41,957 nt of DNA from Xanthomonas bromi (GCF_900092025.1 NZ_FLTX01000059.1:1-41957), one strand, 5' to 3'; shown: positions 9,768-18,541, counted from the stretch's first letter. Made by a program: numbers and translations. The notes: generated by a model from the letters alone, not told the origin.

Positions 9768-10606
9768 GGCGTGGCTCCAGTCGTGGCGGTGGCGTGCGGG
9801 ATCGACAGCTCCTGTGCAAGGGCGTCGCGTTGATGCAGGAGATCGAACACCGATTCGACGGTGACCACCGAGTAGTTGCCGGAAACGCGCTCGCCGACAG
9901 GATGATCGGTGGTGGTGGCATTGGCGGCGACAAAACGTGCGCCCACGCGCTGCTTCACATCCAGATGCAGGAGGCTGGGGTGATACCGCGCCGCTTGCAG
10001 CCAGGCCTGCGCGGCGCGGCGATCGCGGATGCCCGTCGGTGGTTGCGCATCGGCTGCCAGCGCCGCGGCCAGCACTTCCAGCACCCACTGGTTGGAGTTC
10101 TGATCGTCGGTGGAGAAGGGATAGGCGACCATGCTGTAGCGCGTTTCATGCAGGCGATGCGCGAGCTCGCCGGAGTCGCTCAACACTGCCTGCAGGCGCT
10201 GTTGGACCGCGGGCGTCAGGACGCCGACACGCAGATCGTTGCTGACCGCGCTTTCGCCGACGAAATTGCTCAAGCCTTCGACAAAGAGTTGCGAGGCGTC
10301 GCTCTTGCAGCGATTGAGCAGGTGCCGCACGCGCCAGCTGCCATCGGCCTCGCGCATGGCAAACGCCAGGTGGCTATGTTTCAGGCCATAACGGCTCAGA
10401 TCCTGGCCGCCGCGCGCCAGCTGCACCACCTTGGCGTCGGGCAGCGCATCCAGCGCCTGCGCGGTGGAGGCGGCCATGTCGAACATTGCGGCGGTGGCTT
10501 GCGGCGATGGGTAACGTGGCGCGCAACGCGGTGCTGCCGCGGTGGCGGCCAGCGGTCATGCGGCGAGTACCAGTAGCGCGATTGCCCGGCGCCGGGGCTG
10601 CCTCAT
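9764..10606 (-). pseudogene. DUF2145-family secreted protein with a nonsense codon in the signal peptide
   Basis: The ATG at 10606 begins MRQPRRRAIALLVLAA, a textbook signal peptide. It then meets TGA at 10558-10556 and continues in the same frame as PLAATAAAPRCAPRYPSP and the full conserved body (QDLSRYGLKHSHLAFAMR, WRVRHLLNRCKSDASQLFVEG, YSMVAYPFSTDDQNSNQW). That body matches the DUF2145 family as I know it. A single TGG-to-TGA change would explain everything, since Trp there restores the cleavage region. Translation might restart at the ATG at 10486, but that product would lack an export signal. The gene lies between the ELM1-family gene and a second broken secreted-protein gene, probably one decaying unit. 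Confidence 0.75.
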
Positions 10607-10675
10607 CCATCCAGCGTGGATCGTCCTTGTCATATGCATCGTCCTTGTATCGGTGGCCCGCTGCCGGGCCTTGGG

Positions 10676-11623
10676 TCATGGCAGCAGTCGTGCGCGCACC
10701 TGCATGGCGATGCGCTCGGTTTCGTGCACAGGAACGACAGCGACAGCGCCGGCGAGAACTTCATCGACTCGGTGCAAGCGCTGACGTTGCCGCAACGCCT
10801 GCAGATAGGTGCTCACGCGTCCGCGTGCCTGTTCGGCAAACGCGGCGGCCACCGGCACGCGCGTGGCGCAGGCTTCGGAGAGCAGGTTGACCGAATCGGC
10901 GCTGGCCACGATGGCATCGGCCCAGCCGAGCAGGCCGGCGTAGGGGTTGGGTCCGTCGCGCGCGTCGCACCACAGCAGATGCGGCAGGCCGGCACAGGCC
11001 GCGCGCAGTGCAGCGATCGCCTCGCCCGGAGTGCGGCGTGAGGTGGTAACAAGCAGGCTGCCGCCGAGCGTGCGCAGTTGCGCGCTCACGCGCGTGCACA
11101 GCGCCGCCAGCGCCTGTGGCGTCCACGCCACCTGCGCGGTGGGGCCGCCGATCAGCAAGGCCAGCCGCGGTCCAGGCAAGCCGCCCACTCCGGGGAAGGC
11201 TGACCGCCCGGCGGCCAGCCAGGCATCGTCCACCGGGTGCAGGCTGCCGAGCAGGGTGAGCACGTTGCTGCCGCGCAAGGCGTCGTGCTCGGGCACCACC
11301 AGCAGGTCCCAGTGGCGCGGGTCCAGGCGCGGATCCAGGATCTGCACGCTGCGGCTGCCACGGGCGCGCAGCAGCCGGGTGGCCAGCGCCGCCTGCCGGC
11401 CGCAGCCGATAGCCAGCGCTGGGGGCTGCTGCAGGTGTCGGCCGAATGCCGCGCCAAACGCCTGCTGCGCGCCGGGCAGCAGACGCGGCGCGGCCCAGCG
11501 CCAGGGTGCGTGTGCATGCAGATGGATGGGCTGAAAAGCATCGGGGTGCAGCGCACGCGCCAGTGCCTCGGCCTGACGCGCATTGCCGGCACGGCCGTCG
11601 CTCAGCGCCCAGATCACCCCCAT
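10676..11623 (-). CDS. Mitochondrial fission ELM1 family protein
   Basis: 315-aa protein of the bacterial ELM1 family (COG3660), which has a glycosyltransferase-like two-domain fold. Visible landmarks are the N-terminal WALSDGRAGNARQAEALA, ALAIGCGRQAALATRLLR, VQILDPRLDPRHWDLLVVPEHD, LIGGPTAQVAW and the C-terminal VASADSVNLLSEACATRVPV. The ATG at 11623 was chosen because the family begins directly at MGVIWALSDG; 20 further upstream codons look non-coding. Its molecular role in bacteria is not established. It heads a minus-strand group with the DUF2145 pseudogene about 70 bases downstream. Confidence 0.85.
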   Translation of the reverse strand: MGVIWALSDGRAGNARQAEALARALHPDAFQPIHLHAHAPWRWAAPRLLPGAQQAFGAAFGRHLQQPPALAIGCGRQAALATRLLRARGSRSVQILDPRLDPRHWDLLVVPEHDALRGSNVLTLLGSLHPVDDAWLAAGRSAFPGVGGLPGPRLALLIGGPTAQVAWTPQALAALCTRVSAQLRTLGGSLLVTTSRRTPGEAIAALRAACAGLPHLLWCDARDGPNPYAGLLGWADAIVASADSVNLLSEACATRVPVAAAFAEQARGRVSTYLQALRQRQRLHRVDEVLAGAVAVVPVHETERIAMQVRARLLP

Positions 11624-11757
11624 CGTTTCAGATCCGACATAGATTTGTTTCAGATTGAACGCGTGTGGCGGCAATCGCGCCACTCTACACTGCGGGTCTT
11701 CACACTGGCGCCGACGTCGCAGTCTACCGTCGCACCACCTCTTCTTCTGGAGTGCTC

Positions 11758-12348
11758 ATGTCCGACTCGCTCAACGCCGCCGCACTGGATCAGCTGTTCC
11801 GCACCGCCCGCACGCAAAACGCGTTTGCCGACACGCCGGTCAGCCAAGAGGTGCTGCGTGAACTGTATGAGCTGGTGAAGTGGGGCCCCACCGCGGCCAA
11901 TAGTTGCCCGGCGCGCTTCGTGTTCGTGACCAGCGCCGAAGGCAAGGCCAAGCTCAAGCCGGCGCTGTCCGAGGGCAATGCCGACAAGACCCTGGCCGCA
12001 CCGGTGACGGTGATCGTGGCGCACGACGAAGACTTCCACGAGAAGTTGCCGTACCTGTTCCCGCATGCCGACGCCAAGAGCTGGTTCGACGGTCCGCGCG
12101 AAGGCCGCACCGAATCGGCGTTCCGCAATGGCTCGCTGCAGGGCGCCTACCTGATCCTGGCTGCGCGTGCGCTGGGACTGGATGCCGGCCCGATGTCCGG
12201 CTTCGATAACGCCAAGGTGGATGCAGCGTTCTTCGCCGGTACGCCGATCAAATCCAACTTCCTGATCAATCTCGGCTACGGCGACCCGGCCGGGCTGTTC
12301 CCGCGCTCGCCGCGCCTGAGCTTCGACGAGGCCGCGCGCTTCGAGTAA
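11758..12348 (+). CDS. Nitroreductase-family NAD(P)H oxidoreductase (RutE/malonic semialdehyde reductase type)
   Basis: 196-aa FMN-dependent nitroreductase of the short subfamily annotated as malonic semialdehyde reductase/RutE-like. Family signatures are the N-terminal [16 protein letters not shown], the substrate-side [18 protein letters not shown], and near the end [16 protein letters not shown] and [11 protein letters not shown]. The ATG at 11758 gives the standard family length and follows a CTTCTGGAGTG ribosome site. It reduces small aldehydes or nitro compounds with NAD(P)H; the physiological substrate is unknown. It is a single-gene unit divergent from the ELM1 gene. Confidence 0.9.
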   Translation: MSDSLNAAALDQLFRTARTQNAFADTPVSQEVLRELYELVKWGPTAANSCPARFVFVTSAEGKAKLKPALSEGNADKTLAAPVTVIVAHDEDFHEKLPYLFPHADAKSWFDGPREGRTESAFRNGSLQGAYLILAARALGLDAGPMSGFDNAKVDAAFFAGTPIKSNFLINLGYGDPAGLFPRSPRLSFDEAARFE

Positions 12349-12563
12349 GGCGGTGCATGCGTGCGGGGACGCAGCGCGTGAGCCCCCCGGTGCACCGCTT
12401 ATGCCTACCGCGTTCAAGCGATGCAGTTGGCTGTTCGCCGGCTGGCCGCTTGATTTGGCTCACTGTCTGGACGTACATGGTTTCTCGATTTCCTGCAGTC
12501 CTCGTCCGTCTGCATCTGTCCCACCGCGTTGATCCAACGCGTCTCTCATCACATGGAGTTCCA

Positions 12564-13298
12564 ATGAAGACCACCCACACGCTGTTGCTGCCGCTCGCCC
12601 TGACCCTGGCCATCGCCGCCTGCTCCAAGCCGGCCGATAACGCCGCCGCTCCGGCCGCTGAAACCCCGGCTGCTGCCACCGCACCGGCCGATGCCGCTGC
12701 CACCACGCCGGCCCCGGCTGCGACGCCGGCTGCTTCGACCGCCCCGGCCGTGGAAGTGGCCTCGGGCACCTACACGCTCGACCCGAGCCACACCGACGTG
12801 CTGGCGCAGTGGAGCCACTTCGGCTTCTCCAACCCGAGCGCGCACTTCGGCAATGTCGACGGCACCCTGGTGTACGACGCGGCCGACGTGACCAAGTCGA
12901 CCGTGCAGGTCACCCTGCCGTTGTCCGGCTTGAACAGCTTCACCGCCAAGTTCGACGAACACCTGAAGAGCGGCGAGTTCTTCGACGTGGCCAAGTTCCC
13001 GACCGCCACCTTCAAGAGCACCAAGGTGGAAGCTGCCGGCACCAACAAGCTGACCGTCACTGGCGATCTGACCATCAAGGGCCAGACCAAGCCGGTGGTG
13101 CTGGACGTCACCCTCAATGGTGGTGGCGAGCACCCGATGAAGAAGGTGCCGGCGGCCGGCTTCGACGCCACCACCACCATCAAGCGCAGCGATTTCGGCC
13201 TGGGCCAGTACGCCCCGAACGTCAGCGACGAAGTGAAGATCCGCATCACCACCGAAGCCCTGCAGGCCAAGGCTGGCGGCGCCGCTCCCGCGAAGTAA
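12564..13298 (+). CDS. YceI-family lipoprotein
   Basis: 244-aa protein with a lipoprotein signal (MKTTHTLLLPLALTLAIAAC, lipobox AIAAC). A roughly 50-residue Ala/Pro/Thr-rich linker follows, then a complete YceI lipocalin-like domain (GTYTLDPSHTDVLAQWSHFGFSN through SDEVKIRITTEAL). YceI domains bind polyisoprenoids in the periplasm; the lipobox predicts envelope anchoring. The low-complexity linker, repeated APA/ATP units, is longer than in soluble YceI proteins. The gene has a strong terminator immediately downstream. Confidence 0.92.
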   Translation: MKTTHTLLLPLALTLAIAACSKPADNAAAPAAETPAAATAPADAAATTPAPAATPAASTAPAVEVASGTYTLDPSHTDVLAQWSHFGFSNPSAHFGNVDGTLVYDAADVTKSTVQVTLPLSGLNSFTAKFDEHLKSGEFFDVAKFPTATFKSTKVEAAGTNKLTVTGDLTIKGQTKPVVLDVTLNGGGEHPMKKVPAAGFDATTTIKRSDFGLGQYAPNVSDEVKIRITTEALQAKAGGAAPAK

Positions 13299-13317
13299 GC
13301 GCGCACCGTCGTGTCAC

Positions 13318-13351
13318 GCAGAAGCCCGCCGGAAGGCGGGCTTCTGCATTT
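13318..13351 (+). terminator. Rho-independent terminator after the YceI gene
   Basis: GCAGAAGCCCGCC (13318-13330) pairs perfectly with GGCGGGCTTCTGC (13335-13347) around a GGAA tetraloop. ATTTTC follows. The distance to the yceI-type stop is 20 bases. Confidence 0.9.
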
Positions 13352-13390
13352 TCGGCGCCGCACTACGCATGCCGCTCGTTTTCCGTCAGT

Positions 13391-13469
13391 GGGAGAGGGT
13401 GCCCGCAGGGCGGGGCTTGGTTGTCGCCTGCCTCCGCCCTTCGCGCACCTTCCCGCGCGCGGGGAAGGG
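13391..13469. repeat. REP-like inverted pair
   Basis: GGGAGAGGGTGCCCGCAGGG (from 13391) is matched in inverted orientation by the segment 13434-13469, whose complement reads GGGAAGGTGCGCGAAGGGCGG. The two arms flank about 20 bases and would fold into a long hairpin. This sequence type (a gene-free GGGAGAGGGTGCC unit) is a common dispersed element in Xanthomonas intergenic DNA. It sits exactly where the signal peptide of the broken phosphatase gene should be. Confidence 0.7.
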
Positions 13470-13499
13470 AATGCCGACGGCGGCAGCGGTCGCCACGAC

Positions 13500-14690
13500 A
13501 GATGCGCCGCAGCGACCGCGCACCTGCGCCTGACCATCGTGCTGGTGCGGCATGGCATCCGCGCGCCGGCCCAGCCCAACACCGGGCTGGATCGCTACAG
13601 CGCACAGCCATGGCCGCAATGGCCGGTGGCAGCGGGCCAGCTGACACCCCGCACGGACGGGGCGGCATGCAGGTGCTGGGCGCACGCTATCGCGCGCTGT
13701 TGGCGCCGCCGCTCGGGCTGCCGGCCAGTGGCTGCGCAGGTGCCGAACAGATCGTCACCCTCGCCGATAGCACTGCCCGTAATCACGACAGCGCGCAGGG
13801 CGCTGCTGCAGGGCATGGCGCCGGATTGCACGCTGCATTACCAGGCCTTGCAGGAGGGCGAGCGCAACGTCGTGTTCGATGGCGACAAGGCGCCGGCATC
13901 GCCGGTGCGGTTGGAAGCCGACACCCGTGCGCGGTTGGCGCAACTGCAGGCGGTGTTGAGCGCCTGCCAGCACGGGTGCTGTGTCGTGCCGCCGCCGGAC
14001 AGCCTGCTCTACGATCCGGCCACGCGCGACGGCTCGCCGGCCGCCGCCAGCACCCTCAAGCTGGCCGGCGGCCTGTGCGAGAACCTGATGCTGGAGGACG
14101 TCGAAGGCTTCGATGCCGCACGGCTGGGCTGGGCCGGGTGGATCGCGCCGCAGTGGCGCAATGGATTGCCCTGCACAACGCCTCGTTCGCCCAGAGCAAG
14201 CGTCCGTTGCCGGTCGCCCGCGCGGCGGCGTCCAACCTGCCCGCGCATCTGCTGGCCACCGTGCAGGCAGCCGTTGGGCGAACGCCGTCGGTGGCGGCGC
14301 TGGCGCCGCCATCCACCCGTCTGCTCGTGCTGGTCGGCCACGACACCAACCTGGCCACGCTCGGCGGCCTGCTCGGCGTTGACTGGCACCGCAGCGATCG
14401 CCCCGACGACTATCCACCCGGCGGCGCATTGGTGCTGGACGTGCTCGAACGCAACGGCGCGCTGTTGCTGCGTGTGTGGACCTTGATGCCCAGCATGGCG
14501 GCGTTGCGCAGCGCGCACTTCGATGGCGACGCGCTGGCCTTGTCCACCCTGGTATTGCCGGGTTGTCACGGCCAGGCCCTGTGTCCGTTGCCGGTCGCGC
14601 TGGCCTGGCTACGCAAACGTCTCGATCCGGCGCAGTGCAGACGGACTTGCCGGCGCTGCGCTCCTGGCCTGTGGGATCGTGAGCTGGCGC
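13500..14690 (+). pseudogene. Histidine acid phosphatase (AppA/phytase-like) pseudogene
   Basis: The two catalytic signatures of branch-2 histidine phosphatases are present, VLVRHGIRAP (about 13540) and VGHDTNLATLGGLLG (about 14335), but they lie in different reading frames. The readable order is VLVRHG...GQLTP, a shift near 13650, then HGRGGMQVLGARYRALL...DSTARNHDSAQ. After a shift near 13798 it reads ALLQGMAPDCTLHYQ...FDAARLGWAG. After a shift near 14130 it reads RVDRAAVAQWIALHNASF through PAQC near 14640. At least three frameshifts and no visible start or signal peptide make it non-functional. The missing 5' end coincides with a REP-like pair. A living version would be a periplasmic phosphomonoesterase or phytase. 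Confidence 0.85.
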
Positions 14691-14706
14691 GCATCGCGTG
14701 CCACCC

Positions 14707-14736
14707 AACAAAAGAGGTCCTGACGCTGAGGACCTC
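14707..14736 (-). terminator. Rho-independent terminator of the 14.7-15.2 kb gene
   Basis: Read on the minus strand, GAGGTCCT (14736-14729), a 7-base loop and AGGACCTC (14721-14714) form an 8-bp perfect stem followed by TTTTGTT. It lies 15 bases past the stop of the preceding minus-strand gene. Confidence 0.85.
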
Positions 14737-14750
14737 CATGATGAGGCGGC

Positions 14751-15218
14751 TTACCGATAACGCCCTTGCGCTTTGGACACGCCTTGAACCTGCGTGGCTT
14801 GCTCCAGCGATAGCAGATACACCTGTACGTGCTGTTCGCCAAATGTCGCGGTTGTATTGCTTGCGATGTTCATCCGGTTGAGCGGATCGCCGGACGCGTC
14901 TGCGAAAACCAATGCATAGTTCGGTCCGAACCTGGGGTCAGTCCGAATCATCGAGGCTTTTACACGATAGGTTCTGTTGTCAGGCAGCTTGAAGACAGGA
15001 GACAGCTCGCCAGGCATGAGCTGCAGTTCCACATCTCTGCCGCTAAGGTCGCCACGAACTCTGACGTCCAATAACTGACGTTCCGAAGCAACGAGGTGCT
15101 GGGTCGCTGGATCTCCATTCTGCCCTGAAGACATGACGAAGGGTGACGCTGCCAAAAGGGCGGCAGTAGCTACTGCTTTCAACAGGCGACGGTGGTTATC
15201 TTCTGAACGTTTTTTCAT
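14751..15218 (-). CDS. Small secreted hypothetical protein
   Basis: 155-aa protein with a probable signal peptide (MKKRSEDNHRRLLKAVATAALLAASPFVMSSG). The mature part is about 120 aa of predicted beta character (LLDVRVRGDLSGRDVELQLMPGELSPVF, YRVKASMIRTDP, NTTATFGEQHVQVYLL). I recognise no family. The ATG at 15236 (MKRDATMKKRS) is an alternative start; neither has a clear ribosome site, although AAGGA precedes 15218 by about 15 bases. It is a single-gene unit with its own terminator. GC is lower than in the neighbours, hinting at later acquisition. Confidence 0.7.
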   Translation of the reverse strand: MKKRSEDNHRRLLKAVATAALLAASPFVMSSGQNGDPATQHLVASERQLLDVRVRGDLSGRDVELQLMPGELSPVFKLPDNRTYRVKASMIRTDPRFGPNYALVFADASGDPLNRMNIASNTTATFGEQHVQVYLLSLEQATQVQGVSKAQGRYR

Positions 15219-15319
15219 AGTTGCATCTCGCTTCATCCTTGCCCAGGAGGACGGCAGTTGCATGGCCTGCGATTGCTGCATCCCATCTTACGTGAGCTGG
15301 TTCAACTCGCAATCACCGC

Positions 15320-16105
15320 TTAGACATCCGATGCCGCCTTCCAATAGCCCTTGGCACGCACATCGTCCTTGTCCACGCCCAGGTGTTCTTCGAGGAACTT
15401 GCGCATGGCGCGCGCGCGCATCGACTCGGCGCCGATCCAGTAGAACGTATCGCCGTCCTCTGGCTCGTAATCGCGCAGGCTGTCTTCCAACAGGGTACTA
15501 CTGGCAGCATCGAAGCCATTGCGTTCCAGCCAGTTCACCCGGACATCGGCGGCGCTGAGCAGTTCCTGCCGTTCGGCGGCATCGGCGATCTCGATGAAGA
15601 CCTCGGCCTGCATGTCGGCGGGCATCGCTTCGAGCCAGCGGCCGATCGCCGGCAGCGCGGTCTCGTCGCCGATCAACACATAGTGGTCGTAGTCGTCGGC
15701 GACCAGAAACGAGCCACGCGGGCCACCGAGCTTCAGAAGATCGCCGGGTTGCGCTTGCGCGGCCCAACTGGACGCCACGCCGTCCCCATGCAGCACGAAG
15801 TCGATGCTCAGCTCGCCGCTTTGCGGGTCGAAGTGGCGTGGCGTGTAGTCGCGCGCGGGCGAAGGCAGCGCGCCTTCGTCGTACCGCGGGCCGTCCGGCG
15901 TCATGGTCGGCAGCACGAAGGCGCCGTCGGCGTTTGGGAAAAACAGTTTGACGTGGTCGTCTGGCGCAGCACTGTCGAAGCCGGCCAGTTCGCCGCCGCC
16001 GAACACAATACGGCACATCTGCGGGGTGAGCGCCTCGCTGCGCAGCACCTCGACGGTGCGCAGGCGGGGGTCGCGACGGAGTTGCGTGTTGGTGTGTGCA
16101 GCCAT
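15320..16105 (-). CDS. Siderophore-interacting protein, ferric-siderophore reductase (YqjH-like)
   Basis: 261-aa FAD-binding protein of the SIP family, which reduces ferric siderophores with NAD(P)H in the cytoplasm. The N-terminal FAD-binding domain shows the family RDYTPRHFDPQSGELSIDFVLHG motif (RxYTxR flavin site) and ASSWAAQAQPGDLLKLGGPRGSF. The C-terminal domain has YVLIGDETALPAIGRWLEAMP, DTFYWIGAESMRARAMRKFL and the terminal GYWK. The ATG at 16105 was chosen because upstream codons lack similarity. It lies 65 bases after a PadR regulator on the same strand. This mirrors the E. coli YqjI/YqjH pair, in which a PadR-like regulator controls a ferric reductase. Confidence 0.92.
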   Translation of the reverse strand: MAAHTNTQLRRDPRLRTVEVLRSEALTPQMCRIVFGGGELAGFDSAAPDDHVKLFFPNADGAFVLPTMTPDGPRYDEGALPSPARDYTPRHFDPQSGELSIDFVLHGDGVASSWAAQAQPGDLLKLGGPRGSFLVADDYDHYVLIGDETALPAIGRWLEAMPADMQAEVFIEIADAAERQELLSAADVRVNWLERNGFDAASSTLLEDSLRDYEPEDGDTFYWIGAESMRARAMRKFLEEHLGVDKDDVRAKGYWKAASDV

Positions 16106-16170
16106 CTGATGCGATTCCTGAAGGTACCGTGCGGAGGCGCGGCAGGGTGGGTGTGGAGCAGCTGGTTCGC

Positions 16171-16707
16171 TCAGTCGCCGTCCTGCTCCATGCCATCGGC
16201 AGCGGCATGCAGTAACGCGGCAATCCGCTGCGTCTCTGCGTCGCTCCACTGGCCATGGCGCGCGAACAAGCCATGCTTGATGCGATGAATCGCCTCGCGA
16301 ATCGGTGCCGGCGTCTGTGACTTGATCAAGGCGCGCGCGCGCTGATGGGGGCGGGCCAGGGCGGCGTCGAGCGCATCGCGTTGTTGCGCAACGTAATCGC
16401 TGCCAGCGGCAGTGACCCGATAGCGCTTGCGGCCGGCGTCCAGATCGGTGTGCACCCAGCCGGCAGCTTCCAGCTGCGCCAGCGCCGGATAAATCGTACC
16501 GGCGCTGGGCGTGTACAGCCCTTTGAAGAGCGCGGTGATCTGTCGCATCAACTCGTAGCCATGGCGCGGGCGTTCGGCGATCAGGGCGAGCAACAGCAGG
16601 CGCAGATCGTCGTGCTCCAGCGGCCGCGTCCGCGCGCCGGTGCCGCGACCAGGGGCAGGCGGTGCGTCGAGCTCAGCCAGCGAGGAAGTGAAGGCGTGCT
16701 GTTTCAT
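16171..16707 (-). CDS. PadR-family transcriptional regulator (YqjI-like)
   Basis: 178-aa regulator. A winged-helix PadR domain covers about residues 35-105 (LRLLLLALIAERPRHGYELMRQI, TPSAGTIYPALAQLEAAGWV, RKRYRVTAAG), followed by a helical dimerisation segment. A short N-terminal extension precedes the domain as in E. coli YqjI, but it is not His-rich, so nickel or iron sensing is not shown. Two copies of CGATATATCGACG lie 1-37 bases upstream of its start and are likely its operators. It probably represses itself and the downstream reductase gene. Confidence 0.9.
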   Translation of the reverse strand: MKQHAFTSSLAELDAPPAPGRGTGARTRPLEHDDLRLLLLALIAERPRHGYELMRQITALFKGLYTPSAGTIYPALAQLEAAGWVHTDLDAGRKRYRVTAAGSDYVAQQRDALDAALARPHQRARALIKSQTPAPIREAIHRIKHGLFARHGQWSDAETQRIAALLHAAADGMEQDGD

Positions 16708-16708
16708 T

Positions 16709-16744
16709 CGATATATCGACGCGTGGCGAAACGATATATCGACG
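16709..16744. promoter_or_regulatory. Two direct CGATATATCGACG repeats, likely PadR operators
   Basis: Identical 13-mers occupy 16709-16721 and 16732-16744. Each contains the perfect palindrome CGATATATCG, and they are 23 bp apart, about two helical turns. They sit directly before the PadR start codon. PadR regulators commonly bind ATAT-centred palindromes, so autoregulation is the simple reading. Confidence 0.7.
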
Positions 16745-16821
16745 TTTGCCGATCCACAAGCGCTTTCCTACGGTGTGGCTGGCTGTTCATCCGACGACAA
16801 GCGCAGATGCTGCAATGCGAC

Positions 16822-16857
16822 TAGACACCCATGCACCTCATAATTACGATGTAATTA
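16822..16857 (+). promoter_or_regulatory. mdc operon promoter with overlapping operator
   Basis: TAGACA (16822-16827), 17 bases, then TACGAT (16845-16850) make a good sigma-70 promoter. A perfect inverted repeat, TAATTAC-GAT-GTAATTA (16841-16857), overlaps the -10 box. In a GC-rich genome this AT-rich palindrome stands out. A bound dimer would block RNA polymerase. The GntR/FCD regulator encoded at the end of the operon is the likely ligand; this is inferred, by analogy with MdcY of Acinetobacter. Confidence 0.7.
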
Positions 16858-16894
16858 ATTTGACATTACGGGTCTGGCCCGGCGAGGCAGAGGC

Positions 16895-18541
16895 ATGAGT
16901 CGACAGTGGGACACCCAGGCCGAAAGCCGGCGTCAGCGCTTGCAGCGTGCCGCCGCGCTGGCGCCGCAGGGGCGCGTGGTGGCTGCCGACGCTGTGGTGG
17001 CGTTGCTGGAAGCGGTCATCGAACCCGGCGACCGGGTGTGCCTGGAGGGCAACAACCAGAAGCAGGCCGATTTTTTGGCGCGCTGCCTGACCGAGGTGGA
17101 CCCGGCGCGCGTGCACGACCTGCACATGGTGCAGTCGGTGTTGTCGCTGGCCGCGCATCTGGACGTGTTCGAACGCGGCATCGCCAAGCGCCTGGACTTT
17201 TCGTTCTCCGGCCCGCAGGCCGCGCGTCTGGCCGGGCTGGTGAGCGAAGGCCGTATCGAGATCGGTGCCATCCACACCTATCTGGAATTGTTCGGCCGCT
17301 ACTTCATCGACCTCACCCCGCGCATTGCGCTGATCACCGCGCAGGCCGCCGATCGCCACGGCAATCTCTACACCGGCCCCAATACCGAAGACACGCCGGT
17401 GATCGTGGAAGCCACCGCGTTCAAGGGCGGCATCGTGATCGCGCAAGTCAACGAAATCGTCGACACCCTGCCGCGCGTGGATATTCCGGCCGATTGGGTG
17501 GACTTCGTGACCGAAGCACCCAAGCTCAATTACATCGAACCGCTGTTCACCCGCGACCCGGCGCAGATCTCCGAGATCCAGGTGTTGATGGCCATGATGG
17601 CCATCAAGGGCATCTATGCCGAATACGGCGTGGACCGGCTCAATCACGGCATCGGCTTCGATACCGCCGCAATCGAGTTGCTGCTGCCAACCTATGCCGA
17701 ATCGCTGGGATTGAAGGGCAAGATCTGCCGGCATTGGGCGCTCAATCCGCATCCGGCGTTGATTCCGGCGATCGAGTCGGGCTTCGTGCACTCGGTGCAT
17801 TCGTTCGGCTCCGAGCTGGGCATGGAGAACTACATCGCCGCACGCCCGGACATCTTTTTTACTGGTGCCGACGGCAGCATGCGCTCCAATCGCGCGCTGT
17901 CGCAGACCGCCGGTTTGTACGCCTGCGACATGTTCATCGGCTCCACCTTGCAGATCGATTTGCAAGGCAATAGTTCCACCGCTACGCGCGATCGCATTGC
18001 CGGCTTCGGCGGTGCGCCCAACATGGGCTCGGATGCGCGCGGCCGTCGGCATGCCAGCGCCGCCTGGCTCAAGGCCGGACAAGAAGCGGCACGCGCCGGC
18101 GAGATGCCGCGTGGGCGCAAGTTGGTCGTGCAGATGGTGGAAACCTTCCGCGAACACATGGCGCCGGCGTTTGTCGACACGCTCGATGCCTGGGAACTGG
18201 CCGAACGCGCCAACATGCCGCTGCCGCCGGTGATGATCTACGGCGACGACGTCAGCCACGTGCTGACCGAAGAAGGCATCGCCAACCTGCTGTTGTGCCG
18301 CACGCCGGAGGAGCGCGAACAGGCGATCCGTGGCGTGTCCGGCTATACCGCGGTGGGCTTAGGGCGCGACAAGCGCATGGTCGAAAACCTGCGCGACCGC
18401 GGCGTCATCAAGCGGCCGGACGATCTGGGCATTCGTCCGCGCGATGCCACGCGCGACCTGCTCGCTGCGCGCACGGTCAAGGACCTGGTGCGCTGGTCCG
18501 GCGGGTTGTACGACCCGCCGAAACGTTTTCGCAATTGGTAA
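16895..18541 (+). CDS. mdcA: Malonate decarboxylase alpha subunit (acetyl-S-ACP:malonate ACP transferase)
   Basis: 548-aa MdcA exchanges acetate for malonate on the acyl carrier subunit, giving malonyl-S-ACP, in the biotin-independent cytoplasmic malonate decarboxylase. The sequence begins RQWDTQAESRRQRL and contains the family stretches CLEGNNQKQADFLARCL, NPHPALIPAIESGFVHSVHSFGSELGMENY, and near the end GVSGYTAVGLGRDKRMVENLRDRGVI. Length is normal. It is the first gene of the operon, about 45 bases from the predicted transcription start, and is followed after 9 bases by mdcC. Confidence 0.97.
   Translation: MSRQWDTQAESRRQRLQRAAALAPQGRVVAADAVVALLEAVIEPGDRVCLEGNNQKQADFLARCLTEVDPARVHDLHMVQSVLSLAAHLDVFERGIAKRLDFSFSGPQAARLAGLVSEGRIEIGAIHTYLELFGRYFIDLTPRIALITAQAADRHGNLYTGPNTEDTPVIVEATAFKGGIVIAQVNEIVDTLPRVDIPADWVDFVTEAPKLNYIEPLFTRDPAQISEIQVLMAMMAIKGIYAEYGVDRLNHGIGFDTAAIELLLPTYAESLGLKGKICRHWALNPHPALIPAIESGFVHSVHSFGSELGMENYIAARPDIFFTGADGSMRSNRALSQTAGLYACDMFIGSTLQIDLQGNSSTATRDRIAGFGGAPNMGSDARGRRHASAAWLKAGQEAARAGEMPRGRKLVVQMVETFREHMAPAFVDTLDAWELAERANMPLPPVMIYGDDVSHVLTEEGIANLLLCRTPEEREQAIRGVSGYTAVGLGRDKRMVENLRDRGVIKRPDDLGIRPRDATRDLLAARTVKDLVRWSGGLYDPPKRFRNW

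Noticed and set aside
10374..10679. 101-codon frame starting on the ELM1-family stop (ATGA)
   Set aside because: The overlap is suggestive, but the product is low-complexity (KDDAYDKDDPRW then Arg-rich) and runs out of frame through the DUF2145-like gene.
16860..16865. TTGACA as the mdcA -35 box
   Set aside because: No -10 box lies 16-18 bases downstream; the TAGACA/TACGAT pair upstream fits better.
16844..18259. 471-codon minus-strand frame
   Set aside because: Antisense to mdcA, His/Arg/Gly-rich with no family features.
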